The notes under the pieces: model-generated | Databases searched by the model: none | What the model saw: the letters and a program-made list of their open reading frames with translations, nothing else | What the model was told of the DNA's origin: nothing | Translations under genes and position numbers: made by a program | Origin: Candidatus Bathyarchaeota archaeon | Lineage (GTDB): Archaea > Thermoproteota > Bathyarchaeia > 40CM-2-53-6 > FEN-987 | NCBI GenBank assembly: GCA_022865625.1 | Contig: JALHTB010000205.1 | Coordinates: 1 to 20,969 of the forward strand | DNA: 20,969 nucleotides | Reading direction: 5' to 3' | Shown: piece after piece, positions 12,851-20,744 of the stretch | How the letters are laid out: each line of letters opens with the position of its first letter | Position numbering within the stretch: the first letter of the stretch is position 1

Positions 12851-14344
12851 CTACTCTTTCTCTCCTGCCTTGAAGAGAGTCCATGGTTGGCTCGGTCTGT
12901 CTTTGAGGTAGCCTTCCAAGTGGCTCCATTGGATCTGTTCCTCAAGGAATTTCTCCGCGTCGAATGGCATGCCGGACGAGTTCCCCCACCTGGCCCAGAA
13001 ACTGAGCGACTTCGCCATGTCGCTGTCCATCACCTTGCCGTCGACGGTGCCGCGCGGCTGGAATGGTATCGGCCTCCCAGGCTGGCTCATGTATTCCCGC
13101 GCATCCAATTCATAGTGTCCGTCAACAGTTCGTGAGCAAGGATTATTCTCCTTCTTCAGGTATGTGTCATAGTGGTCAGCCAAGATCTTCTCCCCCATTT
13201 CGACATCGATCACTCCGTGGTACTGCTTCATGAGCTGGGTCAATCTGACCTGCCGGGCGCCTTGATGCCGCCTAAGATCCGCATAGCCAGTGTTCGAGCA
13301 TTCAAGGTTGCGAATCCGCGGATCAAGCGGCGCGTTGAAGCCGATGTAGTAACCGTCCTTGGTTCGCTCAACGTTATAGAACTTCAGGCCCAACTCGAAA
13401 CGCATAATCTCTCCAGTGTTGGCGTCACCGAAGAGCCAACTGTTGGCATAGCCGCCGTTGTTCCTTTTCTTCATAAGCTCGACAGCGTCGTCTAGGCTAG
13501 TCGCGTACTGCATTGCTTTCCGGACGCGGAAGAATTCCGGGGCCTCATTCGGGTCATACTGGCCGAAACCACCAATGGTTGTCTCCGTGCCCATCAATCC
13601 CGCATCTGTCACGAAGAAATCTGAGAAGCTGTCGATGTAGCCTGGGTCAGCTTGCATGAACATGCGGTGCCCTGTCGTTGGTTTGATGTCTAGTATCATG
13701 TTGGCGAACTGGCCTGTCTCGAACTGGTCCCAGCTGTTATGGGCCATCACGATCTTTCCTCCGTTCGTAGCTGACCCTGTGGCAGCGAATGCACTGCAGT
13801 GCCCGACAACCTCACCGCGGAAGGTACCGTACGTGCTTCCTTGTGCGGTGGGCCACCAATAGTTCGTGATCTCCGTGTAGCCGTTCCAGGCAAGGATCTC
13901 CTGCCATGTCACGTCCACGCCAGCAGCCTTGGCGCCGTCGGCGATGCCTTTCATCTCATCCAGGAACTCTTGGTCTATCTTGTCCGCCCACAGTTTCTCT
14001 GCTTGTTGGACGAAGAATTCCCATTGCATTCCTGTGTTCCAGTAAGTCAGATACTTTAGGCTCCTCAGTATCTCCTTGAGTTCGGGGGCAACCAAGTTGC
14101 CATGCTGGTGGCCTCTCTCATGTGGATCGCCCTCGATGTGAAGATAGATCCACCCGTTTCTGTCGAAACGGTAGCCTTCTCCAGCTGTTTCTGCGACAGC
14201 TACACCTGTGGTAGTTGTTGTTTGCGGGGCATACTTCCCCGTAGTCGGTAGCCAATAGTCTTTTGTCAGGTAGCCTGCGCCGGCCGCAGCAGCGGATCCT
14301 CCAGCGACGCCCAGGAATTTCCTTCTGCTAATCTTGCGAACCAA
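12851..14344 (-). CDS. Tat-exported Ntn-hydrolase, phospholipase-B-like / peptidase C45-like
   Basis: The 497-residue protein begins with a clear twin-arginine signal (SRRKFLGVAGGSAAAAGAGY, RR at 7-8), so it is exported folded. A Thr-rich linker (about 38-50) precedes the catalytic domain. The likely nucleophile is C183 in GHCSAFAATGSATNGGKIVM, followed by AHNSWDQFE, the order seen in phospholipase-B-like and acyl-CoA:isopenicillin-acyltransferase (C45) families, where autocleavage exposes the Cys. Later blocks (GGFGQYDPNEAPEFFRVRKA, GYANSWLFGD, YIGFNAPLDPRIRNLE) favour the phospholipase-B-like side. It probably hydrolyses amide or ester bonds outside the cell. The start is TTG at 14344, just before the RR motif; no in-frame ATG precedes it. 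It is a single gene. Confidence 0.7.
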   Translation of the reverse strand: MVRKISRRKFLGVAGGSAAAAGAGYLTKDYWLPTTGKYAPQTTTTTGVAVAETAGEGYRFDRNGWIYLHIEGDPHERGHQHGNLVAPELKEILRSLKYLTYWNTGMQWEFFVQQAEKLWADKIDQEFLDEMKGIADGAKAAGVDVTWQEILAWNGYTEITNYWWPTAQGSTYGTFRGEVVGHCSAFAATGSATNGGKIVMAHNSWDQFETGQFANMILDIKPTTGHRMFMQADPGYIDSFSDFFVTDAGLMGTETTIGGFGQYDPNEAPEFFRVRKAMQYATSLDDAVELMKKRNNGGYANSWLFGDANTGEIMRFELGLKFYNVERTKDGYYIGFNAPLDPRIRNLECSNTGYADLRRHQGARQVRLTQLMKQYHGVIDVEMGEKILADHYDTYLKKENNPCSRTVDGHYELDAREYMSQPGRPIPFQPRGTVDGKVMDSDMAKSLSFWARWGNSSGMPFDAEKFLEEQIQWSHLEGYLKDRPSQPWTLFKAGEKE

Positions 14345-14521
14345 AGTTCATCAGCAAACCGTAAACTTAGATGTGTGCTAATTGGGTGTTGTCTCTGCTT
14401 CTCAAATTGTGGAGACTTCCCTCCAAGACCAGATCTCGCACGTCGTCGGGCAGCTTGGTGCGGCCGTCGTAAATTGAACTATTCGTTGCGTGTGGGTCAC
14501 TTGGTGCGCACACACACCCTT

Positions 14522-14529
14522 CTTATATG
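14522..14529 (+). promoter_or_regulatory. TATA box of the small membrane-protein gene
   Basis: CTTATATG lies 33 bases before the TTG at 14562. It would place transcription start near 14550, inside the longer open frame, which argues for the shorter protein. Confidence 0.55.
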
Positions 14530-14561
14530 CTGTCGACCTACTTCACGGCAAGGTGACCCAA

Positions 14562-14822
14562 TTGGATACGATCACTGCAATCAACTTCGTCATGTGCGTT
14601 GTGATACTCATTCTAGGCGTGATGGCTTATGGCAAGAAGAAAGTGGCCATGCCGCTGCTCGTTGGGATAGCATTCGGCCTCTTCGCGGTCTCCCATCTCG
14701 CAACCCTGCTAGGCTTCGCAGAAGCGTGGGGATCCTTCCTGATCGTTGTCAGGACGATTGCCTACTTGCTTGTCATATACGCGCTATTCAGACTCGCACT
14801 CGCGTCCTACACGAAAACGTGA
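14562..14822 (+). CDS. Small three-helix membrane protein of unknown function
   Basis: From TTG at 14562 the protein has 86 residues and three hydrophobic helices: INFVMCVVILILGVMAYG, then AMPLLVGIAFGLFAVSHLA, then FLIVVRTIAYLLVIYALF, with a KKK charge between the first two and a short C-terminal tail. GGTGA lies 5 bases before the TTG, and a TATA box stands at 14522, so the longer frame opening at 14490 is unlikely. The layout of short helices with a His in the second resembles small archaeal membrane proteins whose role is unknown; I recognise no family. It is convergent with the next gene, with 5 bases between stops. Confidence 0.6.
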   Translation: MDTITAINFVMCVVILILGVMAYGKKKVAMPLLVGIAFGLFAVSHLATLLGFAEAWGSFLIVVRTIAYLLVIYALFRLALASYTKT

Positions 14823-14827
14823 GACCG

Positions 14828-15067
14828 TCATGCGAAAGCAGCCAAACCAGCCCTCACACTCTCCGGAATCGAGGTTGACAGATCTATGTCACAGAAATCC
14901 GGTCTGACCACGTAGCCGTTACAAGCAAATCCCAGATTCTCTATGACACTATAGAGTAACCTGATGCTGTCGAAGTATCGTTCTTTCTGACGCTTGTTGA
15001 GTACCGAGTTGACCTCATCAGCGATTGTGTTTATCATATCAGCCGTGATTGCCTTGCCGTGATCCAT
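14828..15067 (-). CDS. Small soluble helical protein of unknown function
   Basis: The 79-residue product begins MDHGKAITADMINTIADEVN and continues with a helix (KRQKERYFDSIRLLYSVIEN) and a tail with NGYVVRPDFCDIDLS. No membrane segment or known motif is visible. A GAGG site stands about 9 bases before ATG 15067; GTG at 15073 would add two residues. The composition is protein-like, with no low-complexity runs. Its close convergence with the membrane-protein gene says nothing definite about function. Confidence 0.5.
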   Translation of the reverse strand: MDHGKAITADMINTIADEVNSVLNKRQKERYFDSIRLLYSVIENLGFACNGYVVRPDFCDIDLSTSIPESVRAGLAAFA

Positions 15068-15213
15068 GTGCACGAGCCTCTAGAACTATCTCCGAGTATT
15101 GGCAAGCTATCGTTTGGGAGATGATGGTGTGTGGGGGCGCACACATAGAATGAAGGAATGAGCCCGAAGAAAGGGGTCGCTCTCTTCTCGTCAGAAGTGG
15201 ACGACACTTTCTG

Positions 15214-16005
15214 TCAATGCCGTTTAAGAAATTCTAGGATTATCTGCGCCAGTCTTGGAAGGTTCTCGGGAATGAGTAGATTGTGTCCCACCCCTTCCAT
15301 GATCTTCCACTCCGAACCCCTGATACACCGATTGATCTGCTCTCCCAGATGGATTGGGGACATGACGTCCTCGCTCCCGGAGATCAGCAGTGTGTGGTGT
15401 GTGATCTGCGATAGCCTATCTCTGACATCGAAATTCACGCACGCATCGATGGCGCGAAGAATGGCTGCGGGCGAGTTGATCCTGACACACTCCCTCTTCA
15501 TCTGTGCAATGGCATCAACATTGGCCGAGATGAACTCAGGAGTGACGACTAGTCTGATTGCTGCGTCAAAGAAGGCGGGAAGCCCGCCCCTCGCGACGCT
15601 TTCTCGAAGCCTTTCCAAGTTCTTCCGAAGATCAGGATCACTGTAACTGAAAGGTGAAAGCAGAATCAGTGAGCTCGTCTTGTCCGGATGATCAAGGGTG
15701 AACTGCTGGGCCACGGCTGCTCCAAGGGAGAATCCCAGCAGGTGCGCGTTTGGCAGCTTCAGCCTCTGAAGGAAGCATAGAAGATCCTCGGAGAAGAGCT
15801 GGATCGAATAGGGCACACCTGGTTTCTCGGATTCACCGTGACCACGAAGGTCGAGGGCAATCGTGCGATAATGTCTAGCCAACTTCGACATCAAGGGAAC
15901 CCACAGGACGGAACTGTCGGAGAGGCCATGAATCAAGATCAAGGGGAAACCCGTACCTTCTTGTTGATAACGAATATCGATACCGTTTGCGGATACTCTC
16001 GTCAT
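15214..16005 (-). CDS. Alpha/beta-hydrolase fold enzyme
   Basis: From ATG 16005 the protein has 263 residues and the full catalytic triad of the fold: nucleophile S93 in GFSLG, D213 in SGSEDVMSP and H241 in GVGHNLLIP. The oxyanion block IHGLSDSS is at about 25-32. The cap region (about 120-180) is helical and of the short type. It is cytoplasmic, with no signal. Likely substrates are small esters, lactones or C-C bonded compounds; the sequence does not choose among them. The frame is open to 16095, but the extra 30 residues lie inside a duplicated intergenic segment and lack domain character, so ATG 16005 is preferred. It is divergent from the S9 peptidase gene. Confidence 0.8.
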   Translation of the reverse strand: MTRVSANGIDIRYQQEGTGFPLILIHGLSDSSVLWVPLMSKLARHYRTIALDLRGHGESEKPGVPYSIQLFSEDLLCFLQRLKLPNAHLLGFSLGAAVAQQFTLDHPDKTSSLILLSPFSYSDPDLRKNLERLRESVARGGLPAFFDAAIRLVVTPEFISANVDAIAQMKRECVRINSPAAILRAIDACVNFDVRDRLSQITHHTLLISGSEDVMSPIHLGEQINRCIRGSEWKIMEGVGHNLLIPENLPRLAQIILEFLKRH

Positions 16006-16171
16006 CTTCGAATCACATGTCCCCGGGGTACGCTTGTGTCTAAGTGGATCCTGACTATCATTTGTGTCCACGCCCATATCTGATGCGGCCGTCAAGTGAG
16101 TGTCAGAATATCAATTGAACAGAGCGGTGCCCCCAATGGACGCAGTACGAGGGAGCGTCGCTCAAGATTTG
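16003..16171 (+). repeat. Direct repeat, copy R1
   Basis: R1 matches R2 (16339-16505) from CATCTTCGAAT to the GATTTG near each end. Over a gap-free 96-base core (16027-16122 against 16358-16453) I count 23 differences, mostly transitions, by hand. R1 starts at the alpha/beta-hydrolase start codon and ends in a dead copy of the peptidase gene's first codons. Confidence 0.8.
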
Positions 16172-16207
16172 TGGCCGAGAGTCAGGACCGATGACAGAAA
16201 GTGGTAA
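16136..16207 (+). pseudogene. Truncated duplicate of the first codons of the S9 peptidase gene
   Basis: The ATG opens MDAVRGSVAQDL, matching MIDAARGSVNQDL at the true peptidase start (16467). After about 12 codons the similarity ends and the frame stops at TAA 16205-16207 after 23 residues. It is the 3' part of duplicate R1. Confidence 0.7.
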
Positions 16208-16231
16208 TATTGTGACGGGCCCGGTGGTACT

Positions 16232-16249
16232 TGCCCCTAACTAGGGGCA
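16232..16249 (+). promoter_or_regulatory. 18-base palindrome between the two repeat copies
   Basis: TGCCCCTA and TAGGGGCA (8-bp arms, 2-base centre) sit at 16232-16249. Outer GGTA (16226-16229) and TACC (16252-16255) extend the possible hairpin beyond a 2-base mismatch on each side. It could be an operator or a terminator hairpin; no T-run follows. Confidence 0.5.
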
Positions 16250-16338
16250 GATACCGTCATAGGTGATAGATCGAGACCAAATGGAAAGCGAGGTGCCTTG
16301 TTGACAGCTGGTACTGACAGCGCCTGCGAACACTCACC

Positions 16339-16505
16339 CATCTTCGAATGTCTCTGAGATACGTTTGCGTCCAAGCGGACCCTGATTATGGTTTGTGTCA
16401 CTCTCCATATCAGGTGCGGCCTTCACACGAGTATCAGAGTACCAATTGAACAGAAATAGAACTTGCATGATAGACGCTGCGCGAGGGAGCGTGAATCAAG
16501 ATTTG
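16339..16505 (+). repeat. Direct repeat, copy R2 (holds the living peptidase start)
   Basis: Counterpart of R1, offset by about 336 bases. It covers the upstream region and first 13 codons of the S9 peptidase gene. Its left end, CATCTTCGAAT, matches the region around the alpha/beta-hydrolase start in R1 but has no working start here. Confidence 0.8.
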
Positions 16506-18746
16506 GGTTCAAGTACTGTGTTTGGCCGCAAGGTCAAGGCTATTCTCGTTGTGATGGCAGTGGTTTTGGTGCTTCTGACTGTTTATGCCAGCATACCCCC
16601 TCAGAGAATAGAATCGGGGAAGAAACTTACCTTAGACCTCATCTACGATAGTCCGGAACTCTCGGGCAATCACCTCATAGGCGTGCAGTGGACGCCCAAC
16701 GGAGAGGCCTTCACTTACTATCAGCCAAGCCCCCAGAAAGCTGCCCGATACATATGGAGGTATGACCTCAAGACGGGGGCAAGAGAGATCTTGGTCGATT
16801 CGAACAGGACGCCAGTCCTCGAAGAACCACAGTCGGTGGGCCCGGAGAACCGCTTCTTTGTGCCCAATTATCTTTGGTCACCTACGGGAAAGGAGATCCT
16901 TCTGCCCTCAGGCAATGACCTGTACCTGTACGATGTTGCGTCTGCTGCAGTGAGACGCTTGACCAACGATGAAGAGGTGGAGGACGACCCGCATTTCTCC
17001 TCCGATGGGCAGAGAATCGCCTTCATCAAGAATCACAACATCCATGTTCTTGACATAGAGACTGGTATCGATGTGCCCCTGACTACGGACGGAAGAGAAC
17101 ATGTCTTCGTCGGACAGTTTGACTGGGCATATCAAGAAGAGTTCGCTAGCAGTAGGACCGGGTTCTTCTGGGCTCCGGATGGGCAGCACATTGCTTTCTT
17201 TGAACTGAACGAGACTGAGGTGCCGGAATTTCCTATCGTGGATTTCGTTCCAGTCGAAAACGAAGTTCAATCGACGCCCTACCCGAAGGCTGGCGAGAAT
17301 AATTCGATCGTTCGAGTAGGAGTGGTCTCAATCGATAATCCACGGATCCTATGGTTCGACCTTGGTAATGAGACTGACATCTACGTGCCCCGTATCAGGT
17401 GGCTCCCCGACAGTCACAGCCTGGCAATCTGTCGCCTGAATCGTGCCCAGAACAGACTCGAGTTATTGTTTGGTGACATCTCATCAGGTTCAACCCGAAG
17501 TGTGTTAGTGGAGGAAGCCGCAGATGGCTGGATTGATGTCTACGATGACCTTACTTTCCTTGGGCAAGGCGAACATTTCGTTTGGCCCTCCAATCGGGAC
17601 GGGTTCAAGCACCTCTACCTCTATGACATTCAAGGAAACTTGATTCGTCAGCTTACTCAGGGCAGCTGGGAGGTGGACAGCCTTGTCGCAGTTGACGAAG
17701 AGCACGACCTCGTCTATTTCAGTGCAGGAAAGGAGAATGTTTGGGACCGTGACTTGTACACGGTTGGCTTGAACGGTGAAGGTCTCACGCGCCTATCCGA
17801 GCAGGAGGGATGGCATTCCATTGATATGAATCCAAGCTGCGAATACTACCTAGATTACTTCTCCGATTTCACAACTCCAACCACCGTTGGTTTGCACAGC
17901 AGCGATGGAAAGATACTCGACATCGTCGAGCCCAATGAGGCGCTCAATGAAATTCTCAAGGAATATCATTTGTCTCGCCCGGATTTCTTCTCCTTTGAGA
18001 CTGATTACAGCGTGAAATTGAATGCCTTGATGATCAAACCAACTGATTTTGATCCGTCGAAGAAGTACCCTGTGCTGATCTACGTCTATGGTGGACCAGG
18101 ATCACAGACCGTCGTTAATGCTTGGGACTCGGATTCTCGTCGGCGACAGCTCTGGCATGAAATGATGGCCCAGAATGGGTACATTGTATTTATTGTCGAT
18201 AACAGAGGAACCGGTGGCCGAGGCAAGGATTGGATGAAAGTAGTCTACCGGCAACTCGGCGAGGTTGAGGTGCAGGATCAGATCGCCGGAGTCGAATACC
18301 TTCGCAAACTATCCTACGTGGACAGTACCCGGATAGGGATTTGGGGATGGAGCTACGGCGGCTACATCACCTTAATGTGCATGCTCAAAGGCGCTGACTA
18401 CTTCAGAGTCGGCATCGCAGTAGCTCCTCCGACAGACTGGAGAAATTACGACAGCATCTACACTGAACGCTACATGGGAACTCCGCAAGAGAACCCGGAA
18501 GGATACGCTGCAAGTTCAGCGATAGCTCATGCCAGAGATCTGAAGGGAAAGCTCTTATTGATACACGGCACTTCTGACGACAATGTTCACATATCCAATA
18601 GCATGCAACTGACATATGCCTTCGAGAAGGCCCACGTACCTTTTGACCTGATGGTCTATCCGCGGCAGATGCATCACATCGACGATCAGGACCTGAGAGT
18701 GCATCTGTTTCACTCGATCACCGACTATGTTCTACAGAACCTGTAG
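16467..18746 (+). CDS. Membrane-anchored dipeptidyl-peptidase-IV-like serine peptidase (S9B)
   Basis: From ATG 16467 the protein has 759 residues, close to eukaryotic DPP IV. A single membrane anchor (about 25-45, ILVVMAVVLVLLTVYASI) is followed by an eight-bladed propeller domain with repeats such as QWTPNGEAFTYY and WSPTGKEILL. The FDWAYQEEF block matches the Glu-Glu motif that binds the substrate's free N-terminus. The C-terminal hydrolase domain has S629 (WGWSYGGY), D704 (HGTSDDNVH) and H736 (RQMHHID), nearly the human spacing. It should cut dipeptides from peptides outside the cell. The start at 16467 is preferred over 16395 because R1 preserves this start. Strong identification of family; exact specificity is inferred. 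Confidence 0.88.
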   Translation: MIDAARGSVNQDLGSSTVFGRKVKAILVVMAVVLVLLTVYASIPPQRIESGKKLTLDLIYDSPELSGNHLIGVQWTPNGEAFTYYQPSPQKAARYIWRYDLKTGAREILVDSNRTPVLEEPQSVGPENRFFVPNYLWSPTGKEILLPSGNDLYLYDVASAAVRRLTNDEEVEDDPHFSSDGQRIAFIKNHNIHVLDIETGIDVPLTTDGREHVFVGQFDWAYQEEFASSRTGFFWAPDGQHIAFFELNETEVPEFPIVDFVPVENEVQSTPYPKAGENNSIVRVGVVSIDNPRILWFDLGNETDIYVPRIRWLPDSHSLAICRLNRAQNRLELLFGDISSGSTRSVLVEEAADGWIDVYDDLTFLGQGEHFVWPSNRDGFKHLYLYDIQGNLIRQLTQGSWEVDSLVAVDEEHDLVYFSAGKENVWDRDLYTVGLNGEGLTRLSEQEGWHSIDMNPSCEYYLDYFSDFTTPTTVGLHSSDGKILDIVEPNEALNEILKEYHLSRPDFFSFETDYSVKLNALMIKPTDFDPSKKYPVLIYVYGGPGSQTVVNAWDSDSRRRQLWHEMMAQNGYIVFIVDNRGTGGRGKDWMKVVYRQLGEVEVQDQIAGVEYLRKLSYVDSTRIGIWGWSYGGYITLMCMLKGADYFRVGIAVAPPTDWRNYDSIYTERYMGTPQENPEGYAASSAIAHARDLKGKLLLIHGTSDDNVHISNSMQLTYAFEKAHVPFDLMVYPRQMHHIDDQDLRVHLFHSITDYVLQNL

Positions 18747-18815
18747 TACCGCAGAGAAACCGATGCGAACGATTGAGACCTAGTCACAGATCTCACGAAT
18801 GCACAGGTACGCAAG

Positions 18816-18824
18816 CAATAAAAC
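18816..18824 (+). promoter_or_regulatory. TATA box of Tat-exported protein 1
   Basis: CAATAAAAC lies 32 bases before the TTG at 18856. The second copy of the gene has TAAATAAC at the matching distance from its own TTG, which supports both box and start. Confidence 0.5.
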
Positions 18825-18855
18825 CGAACAGCACATCTATTGGGATCGATGCCAG

Positions 18856-20427
18856 TTGTCAGAAACGAAAGAGCCTTCGTCGCGAAGAGACTTCTTGAAG
18901 ATTGCTGGAGGATTCGCTGCGGGCGCGGTAGTTGCTGGGGCAGCGGTTGCCGCAACTCAACCGATCGTCGGGCCTGCGGTGACGCAGACTGTGACTGAAA
19001 GGGCGACGGAAACGATGCCGCCCAGCGTAGGCGATCTCGATGCTTTCCGGTCCGCGCTTGAGCGGGATGGTTTCATTGTTGGGCAGGGGGCAGCGGCCGT
19101 GTTTCCACTCATTGAGGCCTACGAGGCAGGCCTGATCAAGGCATGCTGGGGCAATGACCCAACCAAGCCTTACCTCGTATGCCTGGTTCCACCATCGCCT
19201 GGAGAACAGGTGCCAGGCTACAAGTTCAAGGTAGGTGAGTTCCTTGGCCTCAAGGGCGTCACGATTCTCTTCCGCATGCGCCCCGATGAAGCTCTCATCT
19301 TCGTCGGAAGGACACCGCCTGAATGCAAGTACTACGGCTACAGCGGCTACTTGATGGAGAGATTCTACGGAAACGAGAGTAGGGTACTCTTCGCGGACAT
19401 AACCGACGCGTTGAATCATCTAACCATGAACATTGAAGGAACCCCGGACGGGGCGGATGGGAACCCGTTCGATAAGAATACGGTCATTGTAAGTACGGCT
19501 GACAGGGGCATTGACGAACGTGTCCGAGCAGCAGCAATCTCAGCCGGATACTCGTCCTCCATCACGAACACATACGTGATCCCATCTCCAATGCTGAAGA
19601 TGGGACTCGACGATGATTCTGACACATTCAACTTCTTCATTCGGCCGTCGGTCTTCAAGGATCAGCAGGCTGGCGATGCATACGTCAAGAATCCGCCTGC
19701 AGTGATCCTGCGCATAACTCCGAAGGAGCCTGTCAACCTCAATCCCTTCAGTGTAGCTGAGCTGAGGGTGCGGGGAACAGGCAAGACGGAGCATGATCTG
19801 ACACCCGCCCTCAATGATCTACGCAAAGCCATCTTGGCGAAGTATGGTGACTTGGAGGCTACGGAGCTTGACATCAGCGAAGCGGTCCCGGAGGGGATCG
19901 AAGGTATCCAGAGAGGTATCAACGTGGCTGGGCCCACCAGGGACGCAATCTATCTGTCGACAGGTGGGCAGCTTCAATTCTACCCGCCCACGCCGTCACT
20001 GATAACAGGCAAGGCGGAGAAGCCTCCGAAAACTTTCACTCTCTCTGACGATCCGAACGAGTTCGTAATAGTATACGGAGTCAATCATGAGATCTCAGGG
20101 AAAGCTGCCTTCTCGAGCTTCACCGTCTACGGGGCGGACATATGGAATGGTGTAGGAGGCGTCACGAGTGATCAGTACCCGACGGCTGAGAAGTACCTCC
20201 CCGGCAACCCGAACGCCAAGAGGCTCTACGCCTACAAGATTGCTCGTCGATGTGACGGCGAGGATTGTTACAGAGTTCCAGGTCCTGGCTTGAAGGCGCA
20301 TGGCATTGAGCTGGACCAGCCGATCTTCATCATCTTCCGCGTCTACTGTGAACCCGCAACCAGGGCGGGGCCTGTGAAATCTGAGATTTTGTGGGACCGC
20401 GCGATCAAGTTCAGCCCACGGAAATAG
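18856..20427 (+). CDS. Tat-exported protein of unknown function, copy 1
   Basis: From TTG 18856 the protein has 523 residues. The twin-arginine signal SSRRDFLKIAGGFAAGAVVAG is followed by an Ala-rich segment and a Thr-rich linker (VTQTVTERATETM). The mature part has no motif I recognise. Visible blocks are FKVGEFLGLKGVTILFRMRP, YYGYSGYLMERFYG, a central NPFDKNTVIVSTADRGIDER, and a Cys-containing end (CDGEDCYRVPGPGLKAHGIE). It contains several predicted beta strands and no membrane helix, so it is probably a soluble surface or periplasm-like protein. The frame is open to ATG 18799, but that would include the TATA box; the TTG is conserved in the second copy. The peptidase gene ends 109 bases upstream on the same strand. 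I do not assign a function. Confidence 0.7.
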   Translation: MSETKEPSSRRDFLKIAGGFAAGAVVAGAAVAATQPIVGPAVTQTVTERATETMPPSVGDLDAFRSALERDGFIVGQGAAAVFPLIEAYEAGLIKACWGNDPTKPYLVCLVPPSPGEQVPGYKFKVGEFLGLKGVTILFRMRPDEALIFVGRTPPECKYYGYSGYLMERFYGNESRVLFADITDALNHLTMNIEGTPDGADGNPFDKNTVIVSTADRGIDERVRAAAISAGYSSSITNTYVIPSPMLKMGLDDDSDTFNFFIRPSVFKDQQAGDAYVKNPPAVILRITPKEPVNLNPFSVAELRVRGTGKTEHDLTPALNDLRKAILAKYGDLEATELDISEAVPEGIEGIQRGINVAGPTRDAIYLSTGGQLQFYPPTPSLITGKAEKPPKTFTLSDDPNEFVIVYGVNHEISGKAAFSSFTVYGADIWNGVGGVTSDQYPTAEKYLPGNPNAKRLYAYKIARRCDGEDCYRVPGPGLKAHGIELDQPIFIIFRVYCEPATRAGPVKSEILWDRAIKFSPRK

Positions 20428-20744
20428 GATATGCCACGTGGAGCAGGACCCGATAATGGGGCGGCGGAACACCCCGATCGCAAGGGCTGAGACAGATGGC
20501 GAATCGGGACTCGGACAATGTTTGTGGCGGGCCCGGTGGGGTTCGCGGCGATTCTATTGCTGAAAATGGTCTCAAAATCGGAACAGGTTGCAGACTCATA
20601 GGATTCGAACTTGTCCAGCAGTGCCGGCACTCGATCAGTAGCTCAATACCACATGTTGCACGCCATCGTCATGTGTCTGAGCATCCGATCATGATGTCTT
20701 CCCGAGTGTCATACAAGCAGAGGCACGAATAGCTAAATAACAAA
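20428..20744. other. Intergenic stretch between the tandem Tat genes
   Basis: No gene is visible in these 317 bases. TGTGGCGGGCCCGGTGG (20523-20539) matches 16211-16227 with one difference. TGAAAATGGTCTCAAAATCG (20561-20580) resembles the minus strand of 12739-12722 apart from two single-base insertions. A TATA-like TAAATAAC lies near 20734-20741. Confidence 0.4.

Noticed and set aside
12739..12945. Open frame MRNRSNGATWKATSKTDRAN on the minus strand
   Set aside because: Mostly a shifted-frame shadow of the end of the Ntn-hydrolase gene.
14490..14561. 24-residue extension of the small membrane protein
   Set aside because: It would contain the TATA box at 14522-14529; the TTG at 14562 has its own ribosome-binding site.
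16006..16095. 30-residue N-terminal extension of the alpha/beta hydrolase
   Set aside because: Lies in a duplicated non-coding segment and lacks domain character; ATG 16005 directly precedes the first strand of the fold.
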